Assembly (NCBI GenBank): GCA_034231615.1
Contig: CM067298.1
Location: forward strand, 26,802,528-26,866,527
DNA: 64,000 nucleotides
Direction: 5' to 3'
DNA from: Meghimatium bilineatum
Lineage: Eukaryota; Mollusca; Gastropoda; Stylommatophora; Philomycidae
Of the stretch, positions 44,279 through 56,329 are shown piece after piece; the first letter of the stretch is position 1, and each line of letters opens with the position of its first letter. Both the position numbers and the translations under genes were made by a program. The notes beneath the pieces were generated by a model. The model searched no databases, was not told where the DNA came from, and was given only the letters and a program-made list of their open reading frames with translations.

Positions 44279-44570
44279 TTCGTGTTCTTCTTCTGGGTTC
44301 GTTCTCAAACTCCTGCAGATTAGCAGGATGTAGTCCGGAGAAGGGAATGCGTTGTGTCATAGTTTACAGCATTGATGCGATAGCTGCGCCTTTCGGCCGG
44401 ACACATCCGACCTCAACATTGCTTTGGGTCACTGACCCTATATGGGATGGGACGGCCAACTCCATCCCATAACCTCCGTAGTCGCTTTTTATGACATGCG
44501 TGGAAGGTAAACAGTGTTGCTATTCTTTGCTCCATTTTCGGGCCTCGGCAACATACGGGCGGAAAACATC
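44279..44570 (-). repeat. SINE-like family Z, fullest copy
   Basis: Plus-strand order: TTCTTCTTCTGGGTTCGTTC, TCAAACTCCTGCAGATTAGC, AGGATGTAGTCCGGAGAAGG, GCGCCTTTCGGCCGGACACA, TCCGACCTC, GACGGCCAACTCCATCCCAT, GACATGCGTGGAAGGTAAAC, then CGGGCCTCGGCAACATACGG. CCTGCAGATTAGCAGG could form a small hairpin. On the minus strand the element ends GAACGAACCCAGAAGAAGAA, so a 3' AAG-type tail is likely. No protein coding. About 290 bp, the size of a SINE or short retroposon. Confidence 0.65.
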
Positions 44571-44639
44571 TAATGACAAGGAATCCAGAGATTATCTCAA
44601 ATAGCGACGAGGACCATAGTCACAAAAATGGACAATACT

Positions 44640-44870
44640 ATTAATAATTAGTGACTTGTAAAGTCAAAGGAAAACTAGCAAGAGGTAGGCAGAGATTCAA
44701 GTAAACTGGGAGAGTAAACTCAAAAGATGGACATTTTACAGTTTAATAGAGTGCAACACCAAATCAAGAGACAGGGGATGTTGGAGGTCTGTTGCAGTAA
44801 ATCTATGTTGCGGAGACAGCCAACCTTCGTTGCGGAGACGGCATTTGATGATGATATGTGACACTAGAAA
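44640..44870 (+). mobile_element. RTE-like LINE 3' end
   Basis: The plus strand reads KVKGKLARGRQRFK, and in another frame SRDRGCWRSVAVNLCCGD. A 28-bp internal duplication follows (ATGTTGCGGAGACAG and CGTTGCGGAGACGG). The final frame reads ANLRCGDGI and stops in TGATGATGA. This is the uninterrupted relative of the element split by the W insertion at 8032-8547 and defines that target site. Confidence 0.7.
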
Positions 44871-44979
44871 AACTGATAATTTTACAATACATTTTTATAT
44901 TATGTTTTATACATTTTCAACTACCACTTTCGTTAAACATCTTGTATAATAACAAGTCACTAAATTAGAGTTAAAGTAA

Positions 44980-45118
44980 AGTAATCTCTTTCCCAGGCTA
45001 TTGAGGCGTATTTAGGAATATGGTGTCAGGCACGTACTTTTATGACCAACGATATACTTATTTATGATGTGGTCAGCATCAAACCTGCCACCTTTACTTT
45101 CCGAAAGATCTGGTGCCC
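44980..45118 (-). repeat. Possible SINE family Y, copy 2
   Basis: Inverted relative of 30036-30172: on the minus strand GGAAAGTAAAGGTGGCAGG at the start, and TACGCCTCAATAGCCTGGG then GATTACTTTACTTTAACTC at the end. Confidence 0.35.
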
Positions 45119-45899
45119 ATTTTTCATATATATGATCTACATAGCAGCCATTGGTAAATTAAAATATTTCCAGTTGAACTAGAAATGAAACTTTGATCAC
45201 CCGCACAGGATGAGCAAACAACTAACAACCGAGTTACTGCGACCCCAATCATATCACTATTTATCATTAATACATTTGAAAACAAAACATTGACAAGTGC
45301 GATAATGTATCGTAACAAGATCATTCCTGAATAAAAAGTATCGAAATAGAAAGGGGATTCAATGGATAAAATGTAAGTAGGGAATATTCATGATGTACAG
45401 GACCAGCTTTGTTGAGATTCCAGAAATGGGTATACTGAAGCCAAACGTAACTTTCATATGATCTTAAAGATATAATATTGCAACTGTAGAAGTTTAACAG
45501 GGGTTCTGAAAACTACAATCCTAAAACAGAAACATTCACTCTCTTATTGTCAGTGGAAGAGAGAAGAAATGATACAATTCCCACACAGTATGTAAAGTTC
45601 CAATGTTTTTAGAGTCGTCGAATGAAACAAAAAACTAAGAAGACCTACAAAAGAACTATTCAAAATGTAGCTCATACACTCCGAAAAAAACATCTTCAGA
45701 CATCCCTCACTGAAACTGATAAATTTACTGAATATAAAAAACATACAATCACTGAACAGTTAACACATATGCAAACTGTGACAGGAAAACCTGTCTGAGA
45801 ATTACGAACAATATACCAAGCATTAATTCACAAACAGGTACTAGAGACGAAATCCTAAGAAAGGCAACGAACCTCATGCAGCAAGCATATCTAAAGGAG

Positions 45900-45920
45900 A
45901 TATATATATATATATATATA
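45900..45920. repeat. (TA)n microsatellite
   Basis: Ten TA units immediately upstream of the LINE polymerase fragment. Confidence 0.9.
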
Positions 45921-45934
45921 CGCATAAATTATCT

Positions 45935-46375
45935 TAAAACATATAAAAGGAATGTCAGGACTCAATATCAATGGGAAATTAATAATAAATATCCTGAGAT
46001 ATACAGATGACACTGATCTGTTAGCAGAGAGTGAACATGAATTACAAAGACTAATCGATCAAGTCGATAAATCAAGTAAAGAAAATGGATTGAATATAAA
46101 TTACCAAAAAACAAAAACCATGATAATAAGAAAAATCACAAAGAACATGTACTAAACATAAACATACATGGAGAGAATCTTTAACAGGTAAAACATTATC
46201 AATATCTTGGACACATAATCAAAAATGATGGAAGATGAAACAGAAGTTAAAAGTAGAATAGGAATGACTAAAAGTACTTTCAATGACATGAGAAAAATGT
46301 TAACACTAAACAAATTAGAAACAAGTTAAAACTGAAAATTATAAATTAGTGATATTTAAGAATAAATTTGAAGAA
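45935..46375 (+). mobile_element. RTE-like LINE, polymerase fragment
   Basis: The plus strand encodes GLNINGKLIINILRYTDDTD, then LLAESEHELQRLIDQVD and NGLNINYQKTKTMII. RYTDDT is the catalytic Y-A-D-D box with Ala changed to Thr. After one frame change it continues HIHGENL-like sequence, ILDT, and IGMTKSTFNDMRKMLTLNK. That overlaps the 7480-8031 fragment (RTFNDMRKY) and shows the two are the same family. No tail; the right end runs into the minisatellite at about 46390. Confidence 0.82.
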
Positions 46376-46394
46376 GTAATGAATACATATACAC

Positions 46395-47255
46395 ATTATT
46401 TCATTCAATATGCATTCTTTCTTACCATATACACATTATTCCTTACCATATAAGCATTCTTCCTTTTCTATATACATTTTATTTCTTTCTATATACACAT
46501 GATGTCTGGTTTTAAAGACACATTTTTTTATATACATATTTTCTCTTTCTATATACACATTCTTACTTTCTATATATACATTCTTACTTTCTATATATAC
46601 ATTCTTACTTTCTATATACACATTCTTACTTTCTATATGTATACATTCTTACTTTCTATATACACATTCTTACTTTCTATATGTATACATTCTTACTTTC
46701 TATATACACTTCTTACTTTCTATATGTATACATTCTTACTTTCTATATGTATACATTCTTACTTTCTATATACACATTCTTACTTTCTATATGTATACAT
46801 TCTTACTTTCTATATGTATACATTCTTACTTTCTATATACACATTCTTACTTTCTATATGTATACATTCTTACTTTCTATATGTATACATTCTTACTTTC
46901 TATATACACATTCTTACTTTCTATATGTATACATTCTTACTTTCTATATACACATTCTTACTTTCTATATGTATACATTCTTACTTTCTATATGTATACA
47001 TTCTTACTTTCTATATACACATTCTTACTTTCTATATGTATACATTCTTACTTTCTATATGTATACATTCTTACTTTCTATATACACATTCTTACTTTCT
47101 ATATGTATACATTCTTACTTTCTATATACACATTCTTACTTTCTATACACACATTCTTACTTTCTATACACACATTCTTACTTTCTATACACACATTCTG
47201 TCTTTCTATACACACATTCTGTCTTTCTATACACACATTCTTACTTTCTATATAA
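46395..47255. repeat. Two-unit minisatellite, 21 and 23 bp
   Basis: Units share ATTCTTACTTTCTATAT and are of two kinds, ACAC (21 bp) and GTATAC (23 bp), that alternate in single and double runs. The right end (47135-47240) switches to a third form with ATACACACATTCTTAC and a CTGTC variant. Frames of 267, 203 and 154 codons cross it in all three phases with Tyr/Phe/Leu/His-only sequence. These are artefacts of stop-free repeat units. Confidence 0.95.
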
Positions 47256-47260
47256 CTTTC
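47254..47260. repeat. Possible target-site duplication, left
   Basis: AACTTTC here and at 48371-48377, just past the (CTAA)n tail. Seven base pairs only, so it may be chance. Confidence 0.4.
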
Positions 47261-47299
47261 ACGTTCTCACCATGGGGGTTTCGGATTCATAATCTTGTC

Positions 47300-48307
47300 T
47301 GAAGGACTTTCCATAAAGTTCGGCGATGAAAGTTATGGCTGCTGCTCAGTGTGAACATAGGCTGCTATTTCTTCTGTATCATGGAATGGTGGTGGATGTG
47401 GTAGAAAACGCGCTGGAAATTCTGACAATGAGTCTTCAAACAGAAAGATTGGATAGAGTCCAGAATGAGGCAATGCGAATCGTTTTGGGTTTTACGAGAG
47501 ATAAGTCGGCACGGGCATGCGATACTTGATTGCTCAACTGCAGAGCGAATAATACAAATGTGCAGGACGCGGGACTACATACAAATTACCGCTGATAAAG
47601 AGCACCCTTTACACCCTGAAATCATCAAAGTGAAAAGCAGTCGATAAGAGAGGAAAGTCGTGGATGGGGCGCGCAGAGGACGTCATGCAGAACATGTGCA
47701 GATTGGAGAATGTACTACCGCATGCCGAAAGGAGTCGTGCGCCCTCAGATTGTCCGACAGCCTTCGAAGTAATAATAACACTCAATAGAGAGTGCATGGT
47801 ATGGTGCCCGACAGTCGGAGGTGCTCGCTCTGAACGGTGAGAATTATAGAGAAGGTTATATGATTATATATACAGATGGGTCGGTTGAGAGACACATGAA
47901 GAGTGCATGGGCCTTCACGGTTTAAAGGTGGGGATGACCATCAGAGAGGAAAGTGGTGCATACGCTGCGGTAGTCCGAGGTAATCACAAAGCAGATAGGT
48001 TGGCCGCGCACGCTGCTACTACGGCTGTTGGTGGAGCGATGGATCGAGCAGACATTTTGAATGCCTTACGGGAAAACGCACGAGCTAATGACTGTACAAG
48101 TGACGATGACCCTTGTTCAATGACTAGAATAAAGGAGCTTAGTTTGAAATGAGGTGTCGCTAGAAAGGAACAGTTTTGTGGGCGAGAAAGAATGATGGTC
48201 AATCAACGACGTACTGGGACCGTCAATCAACGAATAATGGCGGATACACTCAAGGAGAGATCTGAGCACCTATGGACTTGTTCGGAGTGCAGTGACGATG
48301 AACAACG

Positions 48308-48369
<62 letters not shown>

Positions 48370-48370
48370 C
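47300..48370 (+). mobile_element. W-family LINE, most complete copy, with internal deletion
   Basis: The plus strand starts in the last part of the polymerase: LLFLLYHGMVVDVVENAL, then RLDRVQNEAMRIVLGFTRD. Next comes the RNase H start, IIYTDGSVERHMKSAWAFTV, with the catalytic TDGS kept. Soon after, the sequence passes from GAYAAVV straight to RGNHKADRLAAHAATTAVGG. About 60 residues expected between the E and H boxes of RNase H are missing. The C-terminus (MADTLKERSEHLWTCSEC) and the TAA stop in the (CTAA)n tail at 48308-48370 agree with the copies at 8032 and 32240. Several frame changes; dead. Confidence 0.83.
48308..48370. repeat. (CTAA)n tail of W-family LINE
   Basis: Fifteen tandem CTAA units, the first of which supply the protein's stop. 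Confidence 0.92.
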
Positions 48371-48374
48371 AACT

Positions 48375-48510
48375 TTCCATTACGTCAACAATTGTCTGTC
48401 AATATCTGACCCCCTCTCCATTTGTCAACAACATTCTAGAATGCAAAGACCCCCCCCCCCCACCCCGCCTCTACCCGCACCTGAATATTTATGTGAACAA
48501 TGCCCCACCA
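48375..48510 (+). repeat. C-tract repeat family G, copy
   Basis: ACGTCAACAATTGTCTGTCA, TCTGACCCCCTCTCC, TTGTCAACAACATTCTAG, then a C run of 13 at about 48450 and a further CCC-rich stretch. Confidence 0.5.
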
Positions 48511-48597
48511 TATTAGAACATTGCATCAGAAAAAGGAAGAAAATGTATGTCTTGTTTCACATTTATAAACAAATGTTTCATATTTAAACAATTTATT

Positions 48598-48745
48598 TTG
48601 GAAAAAAACAACCAATATTGTTGACATCAACTATTGTAAACTCTCCTTCTATTTTAAAAACTATCAAAAATTTTGAGACATCCGCGCTTTCCCCCCCCCC
48701 CCTCCCGTCTAATTATTGACATTTTATAGACAGCCCATAATTTAG
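48598..48745 (+). repeat. C-tract repeat family G, copy
   Basis: CCAATATTGTTGACATCAAC, ACTATCAAAAATTTTGAGAC, a C run near 48690, AATTATTGACATTTTATAGA and CAGCCCATAA. It aligns closely with 5160-5300 along its length. Confidence 0.6.
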
Positions 48746-48749
48746 AATA

Positions 48750-50080
48750 AGCTACAGATCGTCCGTGGTAGACGACCATCACCATTTGAGCTCAACTGTA
48801 GGATGATAAGCATGATGATGACTGTGGTGTATCCTGCTGTGACTAAAGGCTGTATGCGAGCTTGGAATTTTTTCTACATTTTGTACAAGTGTAAGCGGAG
48901 TCGGTGCGACATTGGACAGCTCTGGTATTTCTTCTAACACGTTTCTATTGCACACATGGTATCTGATGTTCTCTGCAGCAGCTGAACCACACATGATTCT
49001 TCACCGACAGTCGGATCTATCTTGTGTAAGACTCCTGTGAATTTATGTCTACATTTGAAGTATGTACGTGATGTTTTAAGAGTATATTTAAAACGTATAT
49101 TCTGTTGGTTTTGTCTACCGAAGGCTACCAACGCTGGACTAAATATTCGATAAATCTGTGATCGTGTTCCATAGCACCATAGTTTTAGTGAATCATTGAT
49201 GACTAACTAAATCATAAAAATAACCTGCATAATAATCTTTCTGTTATAGTTGTAAATGAACAGTGCGTCGAATTCGTGGTTCGCACGATATTGAAATTCA
49301 GGTATAGATTGAATATGTCCTTGGCACTTTCCAAGAATGTCTAGACGTACCACGACAAACATAACTAACTATTCGGATTAGTAAATGCTAAAATCGCGTA
49401 TAACCAATTCAATAGAGGCAGAATTTAGGAATTGTACTGTGGTGTGAATATGTCATCACGGAAAGGTGTGATAGTGCTTAGAAATAACATGAAAAATATT
49501 CCTAACTGCTAGTATCACACACCCAACTAAATTTAAACATTTTTAACCATCACATTAATAGTGAGTTGCTGAAATGTTTGAACAAATACCACAGTCTAAT
49601 TTTGAAGTTGCTGATTTTCTATTACTCGTGAATGATAACTTTACAAATGAGCTTTGGAACAAGAAAACCTCCCAGCCGCAGATGTCAGTGCTGCAAGGTT
49701 TGGTATTACGCTGTACTTCTGACTTCAAAATGGTGGTGTAAAATAGATTGCCACCAACGTTTACTCCAAAATGGTGTTTGCAAGATATATTTTCCTCCAA
49801 AATTTTACTCCAAAATGGTGATTGTTAGATAGATTGTCACCAAAGTTTACTCCAAAATAGCGAATATATTAATTGTGTACCTTAATTACGTGTGATAGCT
49901 TTTGTAATTCGTTGGTGAGCTATAAATAAAATCAATTGCTTGTTTCCACTAAATAAATAACCTTATGTTTATTATTACTAACATTTTCCATTCTTACATT
50001 TATCAGTCTTTGATAAATATTTGTTTGATTTTGGAATTTCACAAAGAGGTTATAATGTATAAACATAAATAACACATGAT
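48750..50080. other. Sequence without recognised feature
   Basis: AT-rich DNA. A loose repeat of ACTCCAAAATGG type lies at 49725-49860. Short minus-strand frames (65-81 codons) have no recognisable domain. Confidence 0.45.
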
Positions 50081-50084
50081 TGCT

Positions 50085-50940
50085 AATAAGTATGAAGCAA
50101 TACTTTTGTAAAATCTTATTGCAGTCTGCCATTCATCCAATTATTTCAGTCTTATTTCAATCTCTCATTCATCATATATTCGAAATCTTACTGCAGCCTC
50201 CCATTCATCTAATTCTAGAAATCTTACTGCAGTCCCCCAGTCATGAATTTTTAAAATCTTATGGCAGTTTCCGATTCACCCAATATTTGAAATCTTACTT
50301 CAATCCACCATTCATCATATATTTGAAATCTTACTGCAATCTTCCATGCCTCCAATATTAGAAATCGTATTGCTTCTCCTATTTATCCAATATATAAAAT
50401 CTTAATACAGTATCCTCTCCTTCGTTTGTTTATATATTATTGCAGTAATATATTATATAATAGTATTACTGCAGTAATATATTATTTATTCACTATTTTC
50501 AATTTGATTGCAGTCTCCTATTCATAAAATATTTGAAATATTACTGCAGTCTCGAATTCATAAAATATTTGAAATCTTACTGCAGTCTCCCATTCATAAA
50601 ATATTTGAAATCTTACTGCAGTCTACCATTCATACAATATTTGAAATCTTACTGCAGTCTACCATTCATAAAATATTTGAAATCTTACTGCAGTCTCCCA
50701 TTCATAAAATATTTGAAATCTTACTGCAGTCTCTCATTCATAAAATATTTGAAATCTCACTGCAGTCTCCCATTCACAAAATATTTGAAATCTTACTGCA
50801 GTCTACCATTAATAAAATATTTGAAATCTTACTGCAGTCTACCATTCATAAAATATTTGAAATCTTACTGCAGTCTCCTATTCATAAAATATAAGAAATC
50901 TTACTGCAGTCTCCCATTCATCCAATATTAGAAATCTCTC
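50085..50940. repeat. 36-bp minisatellite with PstI sites
   Basis: The unit contains CATTCATAAAATATTTGAAA and TCTTACTGCAGTCTCC. A diverged set at 50100-50370 and a near-uniform set of about eleven units at 50510-50930 are separated by a (TAATA)-like stretch. The 36-bp period is a multiple of three, so frames of 128 and 132 codons stay open in two phases (repeat peptides SPIHKIFEILLQ and SYCSLPFIKYLK). Almost every unit has a CTGCAG site. Confidence 0.95.
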
Positions 50941-50944
50941 AAGA

Positions 50945-51360
50945 CATTATTACTATCGACTCCGTGGAAGACTACTAGATACTCTGTACCTACACTAACG
51001 ACATGTGTACTGTTAAATTGTTAACTCGTGCACAAAGTCCCGCTTTCACAGCGATATATTCTTTTAGCGAGCTCTATAAGAACATAATGTGAGTACAACC
51101 AAAAGAAATAACACAGTTCTCAGGTCTAACGACCGCTAACGGTATGCATGTGAGCTACACGAAGGGATGGATTTATAAAGCGTTTGACAAACTACAAGTG
51201 GGTGTAGAAGGTGAGCGCAGGGTGCATGCACGTGTAATGTATCCGTTGTGAGTACTTGCAGGTGTCAATGTTTGATGACTTCAAGAAGTGGCGGCTTTGC
51301 CAGTTTGCCCTGTGTGACTCAAGATCGTAGTCTAAAGTGAATGTAAAGGGATAGATTTGT
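50945..51360. other. Sequence without recognised feature
   Basis: Slightly GC-richer than average, with no repeat or coding signal that I recognise. Confidence 0.45.
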
Positions 51361-51361
51361 A

Positions 51362-51580
51362 ACTGCATTAGAGTCTGTTACACAATGATATTTATATGTC
51401 GGAGTTGTATTGTCGTGAGCTCTAGAGTCTGTTACACAATGATATTTATATGTCGGTGTTGTATTTTTGCGAGCTCTAGAGTCGTGTTATACAATAGTAT
51501 TTATATGTAGGAGTTGTATTGTCGTGAGCTCTAGAGTCTGTTACACAATGGTAGATGTATGTTGGAGTTGGATTTTTATG
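51362..51580. repeat. 54-bp tandem repeat, four units
   Basis: Units contain GAGTCTGTTACACAATGATA, TTTATATGTCGGAGTTG and TCGTGAGCTCTA. Confidence 0.9.
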
Positions 51581-51725
51581 AGCTTTACCTCGTCTAGTGT
51601 AACACTCTAATACATGTAACACCAAAATATATGTGACATTTGAGTGTAACACACCGATGTTTTTTGTTTTAATTAAGTAACCTCCCTTTGATTTTGGTAA
51701 ATTACGTAGCTAATGACGTATACAA

Positions 51726-51829
51726 ATAAATTCAAGTAGGAAGCTGGAAATGAAAATGATTCTAACAGCTGACCGAAATTAAACCAGGTCCGCTCTAGCG
51801 GCACCAAATCGCCTTGCAACTCAAGTAAG
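51726..51829 (-). repeat. tRNA-like SINE, tail type B
   Basis: On the minus strand: TTGCAAGGCGATTTGGTGCC, GACCTGGTTTAATTTCGG, ATCATTTTCATTTCCAGC, then TTCCTACTTGAATTTA. Same head and same tail as 14951-15057. Confidence 0.65.
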
Positions 51830-52221
51830 CTAAGTAGCTAATGACGCGACATTGTGTAAAAGAAATCATCCTGGTTTCTATGGTTTTACATAACACGAAA
51901 ACATGTTGCCGCTAACATACAAACACAATGTGCACTAACAAACTGTAATATTATCATAAAACATAAGTAGATCTGTAATTGTGTACAGTTCAACTGTGGC
52001 ACGAGTTATTATTTTAAAATATTGTAATGGAAAGTTTGCTAAGAAACTACGACTTGTATAACTCTAGGATTCGATGTATGGTCTGTTTCTAATCTTGAGT
52101 GCAATCTAGAGAAACGGAAATCAACGACAGAATTGCATGAATTTGTGTATATATATATTCTATATATGAAACAAGAATGAAATAATAAGAAAATAAGTTG
52201 TCTGAAGGATTAATATAGAAA

Positions 52222-52425
52222 CATGACAGCAAGTTATACAGACATCACAAAGTTGTGTTAACAAGTCATACAGACATCACAAAGTTGTGTTAACAAGTCA
52301 TACAGACATCACAAAGTTGTGTTAACAAGTCATACAGACATCAGAAAGTTGTGTTAACAAGTCATACAGACATCAGAAAGTTGTGTTAACAAGTCATACA
52401 GTCATCATAATGGTGTGTTAACAGA
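52222..52425. repeat. 32-bp minisatellite, six units
   Basis: Units contain AACAAGTCATACAGACATCA and AAAGTTGTGTT. Confidence 0.93.
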
Positions 52426-52929
52426 GCCGTAGATATGATTGCCTTAAGGAGGGGGTTTTAAAGTAACCTTTATCTTTAAAGTTTTGTGCAGAAAATTACG
52501 TTATTTGACTGGCAATTTAAAGATCTTTTTTGTGAAAAATCAGTAAGGGAGGGGTTTTAACGAACATTTTGGCTAACTTTAAAGGACTAAAAGCCATATT
52601 CAGAGTTGCTAAGGGATGACTTCGAATAAAACACAAATCCATACCTTATCTACGGGCCTGTGGGTTAATGGGAGTAATATTATAGCTAGCAGTACCGGCT
52701 ATAGTGTGTTCCTATTATTAAATATAGAAATAAACCCGGGCAGACTTTCTTGCAGATGTATTCTATATTTGTACGCGACGTGTTTGTATAGATATTTCTT
52801 CTTGCTATCACTTTTTAAGTAAATCGGTTCTCTGTAAACAGTCATTTCTTCACCATTGTCATACTTCGATATCCATTAATCCATCATAGTATTCCTTTTG
52901 TTCTCATTCATATAACGTTTTCCTCAACA

Positions 52930-53515
52930 ATTAATCTTTTATGTTCAGCTCTTTATATGCATCTGGTTTAGTTGTCGCTGTCCGTGAGAGCTTTTTAGCA
53001 AATGTCTATAGTATTACATTTAAAATACTTATATTGTCTTTTCCAACATCAGCACTATCAGCATTATCAGACATTGTATTTTGCATGATTACAACACGTC
53101 TATATCGATCGGAGGTCGTTCTATTTGCAACTTGCGTTTCGCTGATGATATTGATCTTATAACTGGGTCAGAGCAAGAATTACAAGAGTTAACAGTAAAG
53201 TTGGAAAAAGTTACCAGTAAGTACGGAATTGAAATCGACACAGAAAATAGCACAGATCTTGGTTAACAGCAAAGACACAGAAAAACATACTAACATTATG
53301 ATGAAAGGACATACGCTTGAGGAGGTAAATACCTTTAAATACCTCAGATCATGCATATGCAGTGATGGAAAATGCAAAGCAGAATTAAAAATAAGGCTGG
53401 AGATGGTTTTAGCGTCTATGTTGCTTTTCAAAATCACTGTTAGCTTTGACATATCCCATAGTGGGTTAAAATCACTCAGAGAACATGCTGTCGTTAAATG
53501 TTTTGGCTAGAAAGG
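52930..53515 (+). mobile_element. RTE-like LINE, polymerase fragment
   Basis: The plus strand encodes HDYNTSISIGGRSICNLRF, then ADDIDLITGSEQELQELTVK and LEKVTSKYGIEI. FADD is the catalytic box and GGRSICNLRFADD is the usual lead-in. After one frame change it continues with MMKGHTLEEVNTFKYLRSC and SDGKCKAELKIRLEMVLASM, the F-K-Y-L-G box and thumb. Two frames cover about 130 residues. It is a different subfamily from 45935-46375, as the sequence around the catalytic box differs strongly. Confidence 0.85.
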
Positions 53516-53519
53516 CACA

Positions 53520-54415
53520 GATTTCGGAGTCAAGCTGTAAGGATTTTGTTTTGTATTTTTCGCTTTTTTTGCATTCTGTTCTCGGGCTACATGCTGCTAA
53601 CGTGCATGATCTTGTAAAAAGTCCCGGAAGAAATCACTAATAATGTGTTATTAATTCACTGGATTTTATTTTGTTATGTGATTTATATCTCTATCTAGTT
53701 TTCTTGTGTTTTTATAAAGAACAAACCTAGTATCCTAAATCACACAGTTTATGTGTGTTTTTCTTCAAGAAACACATCGTCTAAATGTCAATCTTTGAGA
53801 GATGGACCCTCGAATATAACAAAGTGTGAAGACTGTTTCAAATACCTTCTATGTGGAGTCAGTGAGTGTAGACTCTGCTACTATTGAATGTCAGACTTCA
53901 GTGTCAACGAGAGTGTTTAACTGCGCAATCCTTCTAACTATTTTTCTATATCAGCAATTTCTAGCACATTCGTTGTTTCGCTGTGTATCTTACATTAAGT
54001 ATGATCTCTCACATCGGAGGTTGATTGAAATGCACCCAGCATCCTTTTGTTTTCTTTTGTATTGGATGGTATACTCAGGCATGCATAGTCCATCTCTTGA
54101 GTCTATCAATCCAATGCTATATATCACATTTTTTCACACACTGTTAGCGGTCAACTTACCGACAAGTAATGGTTCCAACAGTGTTATGTTTGATTTATGA
54201 AGTTAAGTTTGTATGATTTGTCATATTTCTTATTTCATACATTTTGTATATCTCACATCTTCTACAGAATCCAATATGCAAAGAAATATTCAAAACTAAA
54301 ATATTTTCTCTAGTTGATTTCCTGTAGCTCATTATCTATGTTTCGCCACCATATATAATAATCAATAGGGCTCACAAGACATGGGACATGTAGGACTGAC
54401 ATACTTATATCCGAG
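53520..54415. other. Sequence without recognised feature
   Basis: AT-rich DNA. A 124-codon frame at 53826-54200 has no domain that I recognise and a composition like its surroundings. Confidence 0.45.
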
Positions 54416-54418
54416 TTT

Positions 54419-55735
<1,317 letters not shown>

Positions 55736-55739
55736 ACAA

Positions 55740-55963
55740 AAGTGCCAAAGATAAGTTGGAGGCAACTGAGATGTGATTTATTTTTATGAAGAACAATGAA
55801 AATTTCATGAGAAGCCAAGAAAACTAATGTAAAAGTCCTCAGATAAGCCGGAATAAAAATTAGAAGCAAACAATCAAGATAATTTTTAGGATATGTGATG
55901 AGAAAAACAAAACTTGAACATTTAGTAAAAACCGGTAAGATCAAGGGGAGAAGTGACAGAGGA

Positions 55964-55999
<36 letters not shown>

Positions 56000-56118
56000 T
56001 TTGGATAGGTTGTCACAGTGGCACAAAATGTTGTCACCAACTGAACTTCTTACCACCACAAGAGACAGACAGTTGTGGAGAAGCATGATTGCCAACACTA
56101 CTCGACATGGCGCTTGAA
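55740..56118 (+). mobile_element. RTE-like LINE, C-terminal fragment with GA expansion
   Basis: The plus strand reads LEHLVKTGKIKGRSDRGRQ, then an in-frame run of Arg-Glu codons, then ILDRLSQWHKMLSPTELLTT and TRDRQLWRSMIANTTRHGA, stopping at TGA near 56117. A (GA)n run at 55970-55996 lies where the family normally has the R-G-R-Q-R basic box. It has expanded that box by about eight residues without breaking the frame. The last 70 codons are open. Upstream, 55740-55900 is decayed. Copies at 1094-1330 and 12290-12530 lack the GA run. Confidence 0.82.
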
Positions 56119-56329
56119 TGATTTAAGCCACTACTTGTTTTGTTTTTTTATGTAAAAGAAATATGTGACGATTTTATAGAAATATATAAACGTTATATTT
56201 TAGATAGTTCCAACTAGTTGGTACAGATGTATATGTTGCACTCATAGCACGTCGTAATGATCTTAAGGTACATGCATTTCCTTTGTAGTTTCACTTGTAA
56301 TAATTAGGAGGGCTTGCCACTATTCAGTT

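Noticed and set aside
46499-47302. A 267-codon open frame, the second-longest in the window
   Set aside because: It lies wholly inside the 21/23-bp minisatellite, is open in all three phases and has only Tyr, Phe, Leu, His, Ile, Thr, Ser and Val. The repeat unit simply lacks stops.
50508-50931. Open frames of 128 and 132 codons with 12-residue repeats
   Set aside because: Two overlapping phases of the same 36-bp array; no start context, no domain, no conservation evidence.
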